Shown: positions 18,138-26,190, counted from the first letter of the stretch. The stretch is 64,000 nt of DNA from Aquibacillus saliphilus (GCF_020404745.1 NZ_JAIZAP010000009.1:1-64000); one strand, 5' to 3'. Numbers and translations are program-made. The notes: a model not told the origin generated them from the letters alone.

Positions 18138-18305
18138 TTAATAAACATTGTTTGTTACTTAATTGGAGGAATAATATACCCAAATAATGAAACAAAAGAT
18201 GAAGCCTCTAAGATAGTTGTTAATGAAGAATTGGTTTGGAATCTAATCGTGGAAGATAAAGATTATTTTGCAACGTATGGAGATAACTCAACTATAACAG
18301 TTTAA
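18138..18305 (+). pseudogene. Truncated gene remnant without start codon
   Basis: An open frame of 55 codons with no ATG, GTG or TTG ends at TAA 18303-18305. Its second half looks protein-like: NEELVWNLIVEDKDYFATYG, with the Lys/Glu/Asp pattern seen in secreted domains of the local lipoproteins. It is probably the 3' end of a deleted gene. The stop overlaps the ATG of the longer frame of the next gene. Confidence 0.4.
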
Positions 18306-18337
18306 TGAAAGAAGAGATAAATAGTTTGGGGTGTGTT

Positions 18338-18847
18338 ATGAATATAAGAAAATCAATTCCAGATGATGCTAAAGGCGTTGCAAAAGTTCAAGTTGACAGT
18401 TGGAAAACCACATATGTGAATATTATTCCTGATGAGTATTTAAACCAAATGACGTATAAGAGCAGAGAACAAAAATGGAAAGACATAATCTCTAACCAAG
18501 CAGTATATGTTGCTGAAACTAATGATGGGGAAATTATTGGGTTCTCTAACGGCGGCACTGAAAGGTCAGGTGTATACCCTAAATACAAAGGTGAATTATA
18601 TGCCATTTATATTTTAAAAACTCATCAAAGAAAGGGATTAGGTAAATTATTGCTTGAACCTATCATTGAAGAATTAAAACAAAAAAACATATTTTCTATG
18701 ACGGTTTTAGTCTTAGAAGAAAACAGTTCTCGATTATTTTATGAGTCTCTTGGAGCAAAAAAGATTGATACTGTTGAGATAGAAATTTTAGGAAAAAAGC
18801 TAAATGAAATTGTTTATGGATGGGAAAATGTTAGAGCAATAATTTAA
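18338..18847 (+). CDS. GNAT-family N-acetyltransferase
   Basis: A 169-residue GNAT enzyme. The acetyl-CoA-binding motif A is ELYAIYILKTHQRKGLGKLL (about 87-106). The later VLEENSSRLFYESLGAKK (about 127-144) is the motif B region. The start is taken as the ATG at 18338; the upstream ATG at 18305 has no good site. It acetylates an amine of unknown identity. Confidence 0.85.
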   Translation: MNIRKSIPDDAKGVAKVQVDSWKTTYVNIIPDEYLNQMTYKSREQKWKDIISNQAVYVAETNDGEIIGFSNGGTERSGVYPKYKGELYAIYILKTHQRKGLGKLLLEPIIEELKQKNIFSMTVLVLEENSSRLFYESLGAKKIDTVEIEILGKKLNEIVYGWENVRAII

Positions 18848-18887
18848 TTGTGTTATTCAACTATTGAGTGGAAGAGTGAAAGGAAAT

Positions 18888-19005
18888 CGCCAATCGCGGC
18901 GATTTTTAGGTATTTTTAAAGACCAATGGAATTTTATGTTAAAATAATTCTAATGATATGTGAACTTATGTACTTCAAGTAAAGCAACAGGTTAGTTAAA
19001 AAAGG
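18888..19005 (+). repeat. Intergenic promoter module, copy 3
   Basis: ATCGCCAATCGCGGCGAT plus T-run (terminator-like), then ATGGAATTTTATGTTAAAAT, TCTAATGATATGTGAAC, and the end CAACAGGTTAGTTAAAAAAG. The promoter candidates match those of copy 1. It points at the LprI-domain lipoprotein at 19142. Confidence 0.7.
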
Positions 19006-19141
19006 GGGAGATTATTTGACTTCCAGATTGAAGTCTTTCTTTTCTGGTATTTTATATTGTTAGTTAAGTGAAGGAATTATCGATCATTTTGGTAAAACTA
19101 CATAAGGGAAAGGGAACTTTCATTAATAAAGGAGAGCTATT

Positions 19142-19810
19142 ATGAAAAATAACAAAAAAATAGTTACAGTAATGCTTAGCGCCTTATTGGTCATATTGGT
19201 TGCTTGTGACAACTCAACTAATGAGTTAAGTGCTAAATCGAACAACCAGTCATCAAATAACAGCTCGACTCAAAATGCAGATGATGTGCCAACTAATAAA
19301 GATTTAATAGATACTGATCAAGATACAACAGAAAACTCTTCACAAGGTCCTGACAACACCCATCTAAATGAGAAAGAAAATACTTCTAATGATACATCTA
19401 CGGATTCAAAAAATGGAAAATCATTGGAGTTTAGTAATAGTGACAATGAAATTACTGAAAGTGAAAAAGAAGAATATCTCAAGAAACTTAATAAAATGGA
19501 AGAAGCAGATAGAACTTCAGAAGCTGGAACAACAATAGCAGAGTTGGAGGAGCAAGAGACGGGGAGATATAACAAATGGGATGAGGAACTGAACAAAATT
19601 TATAAAGTGTTGAAGGAACAACTTAATACAAAACAGATGGATAAATTAAGGGATGAACAACGAAACTGGATAAAACATAGAGATGAAGCAGCTAAAGAAT
19701 CATCACTAAAATATAAAGGCGGTTCGACCGAATCATTAGAATATATAGCTATGCAAGCAAGTCTTACAAGAGAAAGATGCTACGTGTTAGTTGCAAAATA
19801 TATGAAGTAA
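19142..19810 (+). CDS. Lipoprotein with LprI/DUF1311 domain
   Basis: A 222-residue lipoprotein. The signal peptide ends LVAC (Cys at residue 22). A long Ser/Asn/Asp/Thr-rich linker (about 23-105) is followed by a C-terminal LprI-like domain with WDEELNKIYKVLKEQL and LRDEQRNWIKHRDEAA (about 145-185). Domains of this type include lysozyme inhibitors (LprI of Mycobacterium), so a protective envelope role is possible. AAAGGAGAGC precedes the ATG. Confidence 0.82.
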   Translation: MKNNKKIVTVMLSALLVILVACDNSTNELSAKSNNQSSNNSSTQNADDVPTNKDLIDTDQDTTENSSQGPDNTHLNEKENTSNDTSTDSKNGKSLEFSNSDNEITESEKEEYLKKLNKMEEADRTSEAGTTIAELEEQETGRYNKWDEELNKIYKVLKEQLNTKQMDKLRDEQRNWIKHRDEAAKESSLKYKGGSTESLEYIAMQASLTRERCYVLVAKYMK

Positions 19811-19835
19811 ATTCTTAAATTAACGAGTTATACCA

Positions 19836-19945
19836 ATTCATAAGGCGACGGTCATCTCTTTATATAAAGAATTATTGCGATTTTATGTTAAATTTAATTT
19901 GTGAATACCTGTACTTAAAAATTCGCAGTCGGAAGAAGATTTGCT
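19836..19945 (+). repeat. Intergenic promoter module, copy 4 (degraded)
   Basis: GGCGACGGTCATC is a decayed hairpin. TTTTATGTTAAATTTAATTT, GTGAATACCTGTACTTAAA and TTCGCAGTCGGAAGAAG follow in the usual order. It points at the lipoprotein at 19974. Confidence 0.6.
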
Positions 19946-19973
19946 TGCTTATACTAATGGTTAGGGGAATTAA

Positions 19974-20384
19974 ATGATGAAAAAAATATTATTCACTTTA
20001 TCATTGATAGTAAGTTTAATTCTGGGAGGATGTGCATCTAACATACAACCTAATTTAAAAGGTACTTATCAGAGTAATGTAGTAAACGGATATGTAGTTC
20101 AAGTAGCTTTTCAAACTGATGATAACAGCTTTGTTGAATATATTGATAATAGGGAAGTTGATAAGGGAACGTATGAAAAAAAACAAAAAAATGTATATAA
20201 ACTAGAAAGTAATAAACAAAATTTTGAAATTACTTTAAATAATGAAAACTCATTTGAAATACTGATTGATAAACTTAATAATGGGAAACCAATTAAGGTG
20301 AAAAACATAGATGACATTCCAATATATTCTTCAACGAAATTTGATGATGTCAACGAATATAAAGCATTATTAAATAAAAATTAA
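19974..20384 (+). CDS. Small lipoprotein
   Basis: A 136-residue lipoprotein with lipobox LGGC (Cys at residue 20). The mature part is predicted beta-rich (GTYQSNVVNGYVVQV, FVEYIDNREVDKGTY), resembling small calycin-like or META-like secreted domains; the domain name is not certain. TAGGGG precedes the ATG pair at 19974 and 19977. Confidence 0.68.
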   Translation: MMKKILFTLSLIVSLILGGCASNIQPNLKGTYQSNVVNGYVVQVAFQTDDNSFVEYIDNREVDKGTYEKKQKNVYKLESNKQNFEITLNNENSFEILIDKLNNGKPIKVKNIDDIPIYSSTKFDDVNEYKALLNKN

Positions 20385-20484
20385 AAATAATGTCTTTTCG
20401 GAAAGTTATGTTAAACGTTATTGTTGTTTTGCCCAAAATATAAGGAACCTTAAATTAGTAAGGTTCTCTATCTTAATTAGTAAA

Positions 20485-20778
20485 TTATTTTTTAAGTTTT
20501 AGGATTGTTCTTTGCAATGGGACTCCTCCCATACTAACATTTCTCTCGATAAGAAGATAATTTTTTCCGTCTATCTTAAACCTGCTATTTCCTTTGTAAT
20601 AGACTTCCTTACCTTCATTTTGAAGTTTGTTTTTAATAGCTTCTACATATTCTTTTTGATTGAAATAGCGTTCTTCGAAATCAATTGTTATATTTCCTTT
20701 CTTGTAACCCATTAACCAGTTAAATAAGAAAAGAGAACCGATACCTAAAATTATGAAAACAGTGATAGTTATATACAT
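20485..20778 (-). CDS. Small membrane-anchored protein
   Basis: A 97-residue protein on the minus strand, the only one of this orientation in the 0.9-28.3 kb stretch. One N-terminal helix (about 3-24) is followed by a soluble domain with a repeated basic/acidic pattern (YVEAIKNKLQNEGKEVYYKG). The ATG is preceded by AAAGGGGG on the minus strand. No family recognised. Confidence 0.65.
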   Translation of the reverse strand: MYITITVFIILGIGSLFLFNWLMGYKKGNITIDFEERYFNQKEYVEAIKNKLQNEGKEVYYKGNSRFKIDGKNYLLIERNVSMGGVPLQRTILKLKK

Positions 20779-20826
20779 TTATATGCCCCCTTTATACGAA
20801 AATACGTATTACTCAATAAAAAGGTT

Positions 20827-21180
20827 TCATAAAACTCGACGGTCACTGGAAATAACAATTTGCTTATTTCTTTCGTGTAAAGTATATAAACGTCCCTGAT
20901 GAACTCCTGCATGTGTCATGACAGACAGGTCATGACGATGGGATGAGTGGTGTAGAATAAAAATGCACCCTCTGAAATACGCTATACCAAACGACGGCGG
21001 TATCCAGCTCACAGGCTCTTGTAATGGGAGTGGAGGAACAGCCCCAAGACTAACGAGTCAAATGATTATTTACACAAGTTCATTGCACCGATCGGGTAGG
21101 AACGTGGGACTTCCACAGTGCGAGCTTTTGGATTAGGAAGTTGAGATACCTTTAAACGCTTACCTATAGCTATCAATAGG
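20827..21180. mobile_element. Possible insertion-element relic, noncoding and GC-rich
   Basis: About 350 bases with clearly higher GC than the neighbours and no credible gene. Distinctive stretches include GGCGGTATCCAGCTCACAGG, TAATGGGAGTGGAGGAACAG and ATCGGGTAGGAACGTGGGAC. They look like the conserved noncoding end of an insertion sequence, perhaps of the IS110 kind whose ends encode structured RNA. That identification is from memory and weak. No terminal repeats or transposase are visible, so it would be a fragment. Confidence 0.3.
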
Positions 21181-21186
21181 TAAACA

Positions 21187-21300
21187 AGGGATCGTCGATC
21201 ACGGCGATCCTATTTTTTTATTTAAAGAGTAATTTGAATTTTATGATAAAATTAATATGTGAAAAGCTGTACTTAAATTAACTAGGCAGTTTAGTACAAT
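21187..21300 (+). repeat. Intergenic promoter module, copy 5 (no gene behind it)
   Basis: GGGATCGTCGATCACGGCGA plus TCC and a T-run, then TTGAATTTTATGATAAAAT, TAATATGTGAAAAGCTGTAC, and the end AGGCAGTTTAGTACAATAAG. It is one of the three best copies. It is followed by only about 50 bases and then a terminator, so it drives no gene today. Confidence 0.75.
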
Positions 21301-21349
21301 AAGAATGAGATAATTTTAATCAATCTTGAATGGAAGAAAAAATGAGAAG

Positions 21350-21388
21350 ACGTATTTGATTTTAATTATAAATCAAATGCGTTTTTTA
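21350..21388 (+). terminator. Rho-independent terminator
   Basis: ACGTATTTGATTT pairs with AAATCAAATGCGT around a seven-base loop and is followed by TTTTTATT. It ends transcription from module copy 5 before the regulator gene. Confidence 0.8.
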
Positions 21389-21413
21389 TTGCTTTTATTA
21401 AGTTGGAAAAAGA

Positions 21414-21482
21414 AATTAATTCAATAATAATTGGATTTTTCGTTCAATCATTATTGAATTAATTGTTTTGTTTCTGTATAAT
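21414..21482 (+). promoter_or_regulatory. Promoter with 15-bp inverted-repeat operator
   Basis: AATTAATTCAATAAT (21414-21428) and its perfect complement (21450-21464) are separated by 21 bases. The right arm covers the -35 box TTGAAT (21454-21459), which is 17 bases from a perfect TATAAT (21477-21482). This is a strong candidate for autoregulation by the downstream HTH regulator. Confidence 0.75.
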
Positions 21483-21517
21483 TTATTTCAACAAGAATAT
21501 TTATGAGAGGTGATTTT

Positions 21518-22564
21518 ATGGAAATTTTACAGGCGACGAGTAGAAAAAGAGAAACTTATGAAGTCCATTTTGCTTATTCTACTTTATGGGAATGTGCTCT
21601 TGGGATTGCCGCAATTACGAATTCACGATTACTTAAAACTTTAGAAAAACCAGCAAGTTATTGGAAAGAACTCAGAGGATCATTATCTGAAAATCTTAAT
21701 CAGCATTTAGATTACGTTGAAAAAAATAATACTTGGAAAGCACTATTACAATTACTTCATCAACATGAAGGTAATACCCTGGATGAATTCTGCACTAGTG
21801 TCAATTTATTACAAGGTACAGAGTTTAAATTTGCTTGTTTACCTTATATCGGGGAAAAGTTTCAGCATATAAGGGAAAAAGCTGCAGCTGGAGAGGAAAG
21901 TGCTATTTTAGAATTAAAACAGACAACGAGTGACAATCCTTTTTTCCCTCAGTATATTGAGTTCATTAGTAAAACCGACACACAAAAAGTTAAAGCTCAC
22001 CTAGTTGAGGTTATGACATTATGGTATGAAGCAGTGATAAGCCCAGATTTAGAACGGGTGAACCAAATTTTGAAAACCGATTACGAATCAAAAAAAATGA
22101 TGAAAGAAAAGATATCTCCTGAAGAGCTTGTCCAGTGGGCAACGGGGGGAATAAACTATCTCCCTGAGCCTAGTGTTCATAAAGTTTTACTCATTCCACA
22201 GTATGTCTATCGTCCTTGGGTTATTGAAGCAGATAGTAAAGATACGAAAGTCTTCTACTACCCAGTAGCTAATGAAAGTCTCTCACCAAATGATAAATAT
22301 ATGCCAAATAACTTTTTAGTGCTCAAGCATAAGGCATTAGGAGAAGAGATTAGACTTCGAATAGTAAAATTGTTGTCGGAAAAAGATTATTCGTTACAGG
22401 AACTTACAGAACAGTTGAATATGGGCAAGACTACCATTCATCATCATTTGAAAATATTACGTGCAGCTAAATTGGTAGAAATAATTGAAGGAAAATATTC
22501 CTTAAAAGCAAATGTATTAGAACTCCTCTTCAAGGAACTCGAACAATATATAAAACAATCATGA
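21518..22564 (+). CDS. ArsR-type HTH regulator with DUF5937-like N-terminal domain
   Basis: A 348-residue regulator. The large N-terminal part (about 1-255) resembles DUF5937. The C-terminal winged helix is ArsR-like: HKALGEEIRLRIVKLL, then SLQELTEQLNMGKTTIHHHL (about 269-312), a recognition helix of the usual type. No metal-binding Cys is seen in it. It probably senses a small ligand, perhaps a drug exported by the adjoining MFS pump. The ATG at 21518 has GAGAGGTGA upstream. It overlaps the pump gene by 4 bases, so the two are coupled. Confidence 0.85.
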   Translation: MEILQATSRKRETYEVHFAYSTLWECALGIAAITNSRLLKTLEKPASYWKELRGSLSENLNQHLDYVEKNNTWKALLQLLHQHEGNTLDEFCTSVNLLQGTEFKFACLPYIGEKFQHIREKAAAGEESAILELKQTTSDNPFFPQYIEFISKTDTQKVKAHLVEVMTLWYEAVISPDLERVNQILKTDYESKKMMKEKISPEELVQWATGGINYLPEPSVHKVLLIPQYVYRPWVIEADSKDTKVFYYPVANESLSPNDKYMPNNFLVLKHKALGEEIRLRIVKLLSEKDYSLQELTEQLNMGKTTIHHHLKILRAAKLVEIIEGKYSLKANVLELLFKELEQYIKQS

Positions 22565-23799
22565 AAAGAGAAGTCATGAATCCTTCTCTATTTAAAAACC
22601 GTTCGTTTGTATCTACATGGCTAGGAAATGGAATATCAGAACTTGGTGGAGCATTTGGTACCTTTTGTAATTCAATATTAATCTTTCAACTTACGGGATC
22701 GACTATGGCACTTGGAAGTATGTGGATTTTGTATTTTATACCATCACTGATTCTGCAACTTTTTATTGGTCCCTATATTGATCGTTGGAGTAGAAAATGG
22801 ATAATGATACTCTCGCAATGGACAAGGGGGATCGTATTTGTCTTACCGTTAGCTGCATTACTATCAGGAAACCTTGAAGTTTGGCAAATTTATGCTGTTC
22901 AATGTGTAGTTGGGTTAATCACACCTTTTTATGTGCCTGCGAATCATTCAATCACGCCAACTATTGTAGAAAAAGACCAATTACAGTCAGCAAATGCATA
23001 TATTGATGGAACAGTCCGTTTAATGACCTTTTTATCTCCACTAATAGCTGGAATAGTAATTGAGTATATTGGTGTTCATATTACCCTTATTTTTGTGAGT
23101 ACTTTACTAATCATGAGTGGTTTTACATTACTTATTATTCAGGAAAACAGAAGTAACATAGAAGTAAGAAAAACATGGTTAGCCGATTTCATGGAAGGGA
23201 TATCTTTTTTCTTCTCTCAAAAAATAATTGTTTGGTTAGGAGTCTTTTTAGCATTCGTTCAATTTGGAGTAGCAGTGACAATGGTTACAACTCTACCATA
23301 CATTACGCAAGAATTAGCCGGGACATATGCTGAATATGGATATTTCATGGCTGGATTTCCTATTGGCTACATAGTAGGTGCTTTATTAGTAACACGAATT
23401 AAATATAAAAGCCGTAGATATCTCATGCTAGGTTCCCTTTTCATAGGGGGACTAACCTATATTGCACTATGCTTTAATTATAGTATCCCATTAGCAATAA
23501 CAACAGAAACGATTGCAGGTATAGTAATGGCTATTTTTAGCATCCATAATACAACTATTATCCAAAAAATAGTCCCCAATGACCTGATGGGTAAGGTATT
23601 TTCAGTTCGTTTGCTAATTATAAGGGGCGTCATGCCGCTGGGAGTGCTTGTTGGTGGTGTATTAAGTGAAATGTTTGGTGTCAGACCATTGTATCTTTTG
23701 ATTGGTTTATTAATTTGTATCGTTTCATTAGCAGGAATATGTTTACCATATTTTAAATTTATTGATGAAAAAAGCAGTCAAGAAAAAATGGTTTCTTGA
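22561..23799 (+). CDS. MFS exporter (MFS_3, EntS/macrolide-efflux-like)
   Basis: A 412-residue, 12-helix major facilitator. N-terminal FKNRSFVSTWLGNGISELGG and the ATG overlapping the regulator stop are clear. IDRWSRKWIM is the loop 2-3 signature of the MFS_3 branch, which includes macrolide pumps and EntS-type exporters. ANHSITPTIVEKDQLQSANA (about 119-138) is also typical. It sits in an operon with the HTH regulator, which carries an operator upstream. Export of a toxic compound is the likely role. Confidence 0.88.
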   Translation: MKREVMNPSLFKNRSFVSTWLGNGISELGGAFGTFCNSILIFQLTGSTMALGSMWILYFIPSLILQLFIGPYIDRWSRKWIMILSQWTRGIVFVLPLAALLSGNLEVWQIYAVQCVVGLITPFYVPANHSITPTIVEKDQLQSANAYIDGTVRLMTFLSPLIAGIVIEYIGVHITLIFVSTLLIMSGFTLLIIQENRSNIEVRKTWLADFMEGISFFFSQKIIVWLGVFLAFVQFGVAVTMVTTLPYITQELAGTYAEYGYFMAGFPIGYIVGALLVTRIKYKSRRYLMLGSLFIGGLTYIALCFNYSIPLAITTETIAGIVMAIFSIHNTTIIQKIVPNDLMGKVFSVRLLIIRGVMPLGVLVGGVLSEMFGVRPLYLLIGLLICIVSLAGICLPYFKFIDEKSSQEKMVS

Positions 23800-23853
23800 G
23801 AGAGATACTTATTCAATAATAAAAATGTTTGAGAAATAATGCACTTAACAAAC

Positions 23854-23890
23854 GGGTGTGTTAATTAAAGAAGGATTAACCACCTTTTTT
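23854..23890 (+). terminator. Probable terminator
   Basis: GGGTGTGTTAAT pairs with ATTAACCACC with one bulge, followed by TTTTTT. It ends the regulator-pump operon. Confidence 0.7.
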
Positions 23891-23984
23891 GTTGAACTTA
23901 ATAAGATAAAGCGACAGTTTAGTTGATCAAGAAAAGGGCATTTAGATGCTTTTGGGGTATTCGTAATTTAAAGTGGGTGGTTTT

Positions 23985-24497
23985 ATGGATAAGCCTAAGT
24001 CTATTCCAGAACGAATACATATTATTGGCTCAATCGGAAAAACAACCATAGCGAAGGTTTTGTCTAATCAGTTAAACATTCAATATTATGAATTGGATAA
24101 TGTAGTTTGGAAAAGGTTAGATACTGGAGATATTAAAAGAACTGAACAAGAAAGAGATGAGTATTTAAGTTCAATAATAACTTGTGAAAACTGGATTATT
24201 GAAGGGGTTCATCACAAATGGGTATCACCTTGCTTCGAACATGCTGATTTAATATTATTCTTAGATACTAATTTCTCTATAAGAAGGTTTAGGATAATTA
24301 AGAGATTTCTTAAGCAAAAAATAGGTATTGAAAAAGCGAACTATAAACCGACATTAAAAATTTTACAAGATTTATATAACTACAATACTGTATTTGAAAA
24401 TAAGAGTAAGAAAAAAATAATTGTTATGCTTAGCCCTTATAAAAATAAATTCATAATTTTGAAAAATAATAATGAGATTACAAACTTATTCAAATAA
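23985..24497 (+). CDS. P-loop kinase-like protein with shortened Walker A
   Basis: A 170-residue relative of the FlaR/topology-modulation P-loop kinases. The fold markers are present: YYELDNVVW after the P-loop, WIIEGVHHKW, and LILFLDTNFSIRRFRIIKR as lid. The P-loop reads IIGSIGKTTIA, while the family has GS-x-GSGKTT, so two residues are missing from the phosphate loop. That loss makes ATP binding doubtful. The C-terminal part after about 130 is also unusual. It may be a decaying or repurposed copy. The ATG at 23985 has GTGGGTGG upstream. Confidence 0.7.
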   Translation: MDKPKSIPERIHIIGSIGKTTIAKVLSNQLNIQYYELDNVVWKRLDTGDIKRTEQERDEYLSSIITCENWIIEGVHHKWVSPCFEHADLILFLDTNFSIRRFRIIKRFLKQKIGIEKANYKPTLKILQDLYNYNTVFENKSKKKIIVMLSPYKNKFIILKNNNEITNLFK

Positions 24498-24517
24498 AGG
24501 GTGCAATACTTTAAAAA

Positions 24518-24636
24518 GGGATCATCGATTTCGGTGAGCCTATTTTTGTATTTAAAGAGTAATTGGAATATTATGTTAAACTCAGAATGTGAACAGTTGT
24601 ACTTAAATTAACACAGCAGATTAGTAGAACAAGCTG
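24518..24636 (+). repeat. Intergenic promoter module, copy 6
   Basis: GGGATCATCGATTTCGGTGA plus GCC and a T-run, then TTGGAATATTATGTTAAAC, GAATGTGAACAGTTGTACTT and the end ACACAGCAGATTAGTAGAAC. It points at the lipoprotein at 24668. Its hairpin has compensating-looking differences from copies 5 and 7. Confidence 0.75.
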
Positions 24637-24667
24637 AGCAATCTTTCAATATGAGAGAGGTGATACA

Positions 24668-25255
24668 GTGAAAAAAATTCTATTGTTTATGTTGTTAATA
24701 TCCATAATTTCTTTTTCTGGGTGTAGCTCTTCAGTCACACAAGGAGAGTTTGAGGATTTAGAATCAACAATTAGCAAAAAAATGGGTGAAGATATAGCAA
24801 TCATTGAATTTGAAGACCTTGAATTATCTTTCTCAATGATTATGTATGACACAGAAGATAATATAAAAGAAGCTAGTTGGAATTATGATAAGTTCGATAA
24901 TGAAAAAAAATTGTCTCTTACAGAAGAAGTAAAGAAGCAGCAAGAGAAAGAGTTTAATAGTGAGTTTTTATATGGACCATACGAGGGAGGAATTCCTCTA
25001 ATTCGAACAGTTGTTATGAACAAAGAAGAAAATTTGTATAACTTTGAGGATGAAGAATTTAAGGAAGAACAAATAAATGAACAAACAGTTTACTATTATG
25101 AGCTGAAAAATAATCAAACACATCAGATAACCATTTTTGTGCCTTTAGATAGAATTGTATATGGCTCACGATTTGAATTAAGTACTGGCGACTTAAACAA
25201 AGAAACCACATTTGAATATATAGAAAAACTAATTGAAAAAACACAAGGAAAATAA
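24668..25255 (+). CDS. Lipoprotein
   Basis: A 195-residue lipoprotein with lipobox FSGC (Cys at residue 19). The mature domain is acidic, with alternating strands and helices, and ends in KLIEKTQGK. The GTG start follows GAGAGGTGAT. No domain is recognised. It lies directly behind module copy 6. Confidence 0.7.
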   Translation: MKKILLFMLLISIISFSGCSSSVTQGEFEDLESTISKKMGEDIAIIEFEDLELSFSMIMYDTEDNIKEASWNYDKFDNEKKLSLTEEVKKQQEKEFNSEFLYGPYEGGIPLIRTVVMNKEENLYNFEDEEFKEEQINEQTVYYYELKNNQTHQITIFVPLDRIVYGSRFELSTGDLNKETTFEYIEKLIEKTQGK

Positions 25256-25387
25256 ACATTTTTACTAGGGTTTTCAAGGAACACGAAAAATTAACTTCAA
25301 CTAAAAGGTGTTTATCTGAAATAATGAGTTGTCCCTTGTTCAGCTAAAGCAGTAGGTTTGTTGTATAAATAATGAAGGGGGAATTCG

Positions 25388-25606
25388 GTGGAATTTGTTA
25401 GAAAATATATCTACATTATATTTTTTGTTGCTTTATTTTTAAATTTTACTATTTGGGATTTTGTTGACAATAAGACGTTTAATTTCATAAAAAACACTCT
25501 CCAATCAGCATTTATGGTATTATTCTATATCCTTTTTAACTGGTTCATCAAATGGGCGTGGAATAGTAAAGATTATAAAAAGGGAAAGAACCCAAATAAT
25601 CATTAA
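25388..25606 (+). CDS. Small two-helix membrane protein
   Basis: A 72-residue protein with hydrophobic segments at about 6-24 and 36-56 and a basic tail (KDYKKGKNPNNH). The GTG start follows AAGGGGGA. A leader-motif copy (25337-25367) is upstream. Function unknown. Confidence 0.6.
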   Translation: MEFVRKYIYIIFFVALFLNFTIWDFVDNKTFNFIKNTLQSAFMVLFYILFNWFIKWAWNSKDYKKGKNPNNH

Positions 25607-25644
25607 CTTACTTAGTAAAAAATAACATTGTGATTACTTACTCT

Positions 25645-25785
25645 TAAAGTAACGGGGCAATAGTTAAACAAAGGATCGTCGATAACGGCGATTCTATTTT
25701 TGTATTTGAAGAAGTATTGGAATTTTATGTTAAAATTAATATGTGAACACCTGTACTTAAATTAACGCAGCAGAAATGTTGAAGA
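25645..25785 (+). repeat. Intergenic promoter module, copy 7, flanked by two leader motifs
   Basis: CTTAAAGTAACGGGGCAATA lies before the hairpin GGATCGTCGATAACGGCGAT, then T-run, TTGGAATTTTATGTTAAAAT, TATGTGAACACCTGTAC, and CTTAAATTAACGCAGCAG with GTTGAAGAA. The left and right leader motifs are direct repeats about 105 bases apart around the hairpin-promoter core. This is the clearest view of the module's boundaries. It points at the gene at 25818. Confidence 0.78.
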
Positions 25786-25817
25786 AATATTAAGTGATTT
25801 TGACAGGAGGAATAATT

Positions 25818-26066
25818 ATGAGGTTAGAATACCCATTATTTATTTTTATCTTTTTTTTACTTAGTGGATTTGGATACTTTGAGCTTTTTGCCCCCTTGGG
25901 ATGGTGGCAGTACCTAATAGGTCCCTTACCTATGATATTGGTATTTTGGTTGCTGTTTGACAAGTTAAATCTTAAGGAAAAGAGAGTCGACAATGGAGTC
26001 GGATTAATGATTGTACTTTCAGGATTAGTAATTTGGATAATCTTAGATGCTTTTATATTTAACTAG
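25818..26066 (+). CDS. Small membrane protein
   Basis: An 82-residue protein with three hydrophobic segments (about 6-26, 30-46 and 60-80). The ATG at 25818 has ACAGGAGGA upstream at good spacing; the longer frame from 25794 does not. No family recognised. It lies behind module copy 7. Confidence 0.65.
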   Translation: MRLEYPLFIFIFFLLSGFGYFELFAPLGWWQYLIGPLPMILVFWLLFDKLNLKEKRVDNGVGLMIVLSGLVIWIILDAFIFN

Positions 26067-26190
26067 TGCTTTCGTTTAATAAGGCATTCTTGTTCAACTA
26101 TACAGCAGTTTAGTGGAACTATAAAGCAATCGATAATGAAATTTTTTGGAGACATATGTGAGAAAATTAGGAACATAGGAGGTATGGGAT

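Noticed and set aside
20827-21180. Group II intron start (GTGCGAGC)
   Set aside because: No domain V/VI-like sequence, no intron-encoded protein, and the GTGCG is one short match.
14584-25785. Classical integron with attC sites
   Set aside because: No integrase gene or recognisable attC core (GTTRRRY) was seen; the repeats instead contain promoter and terminator parts. The cassette likeness is kept only as a hypothesis.
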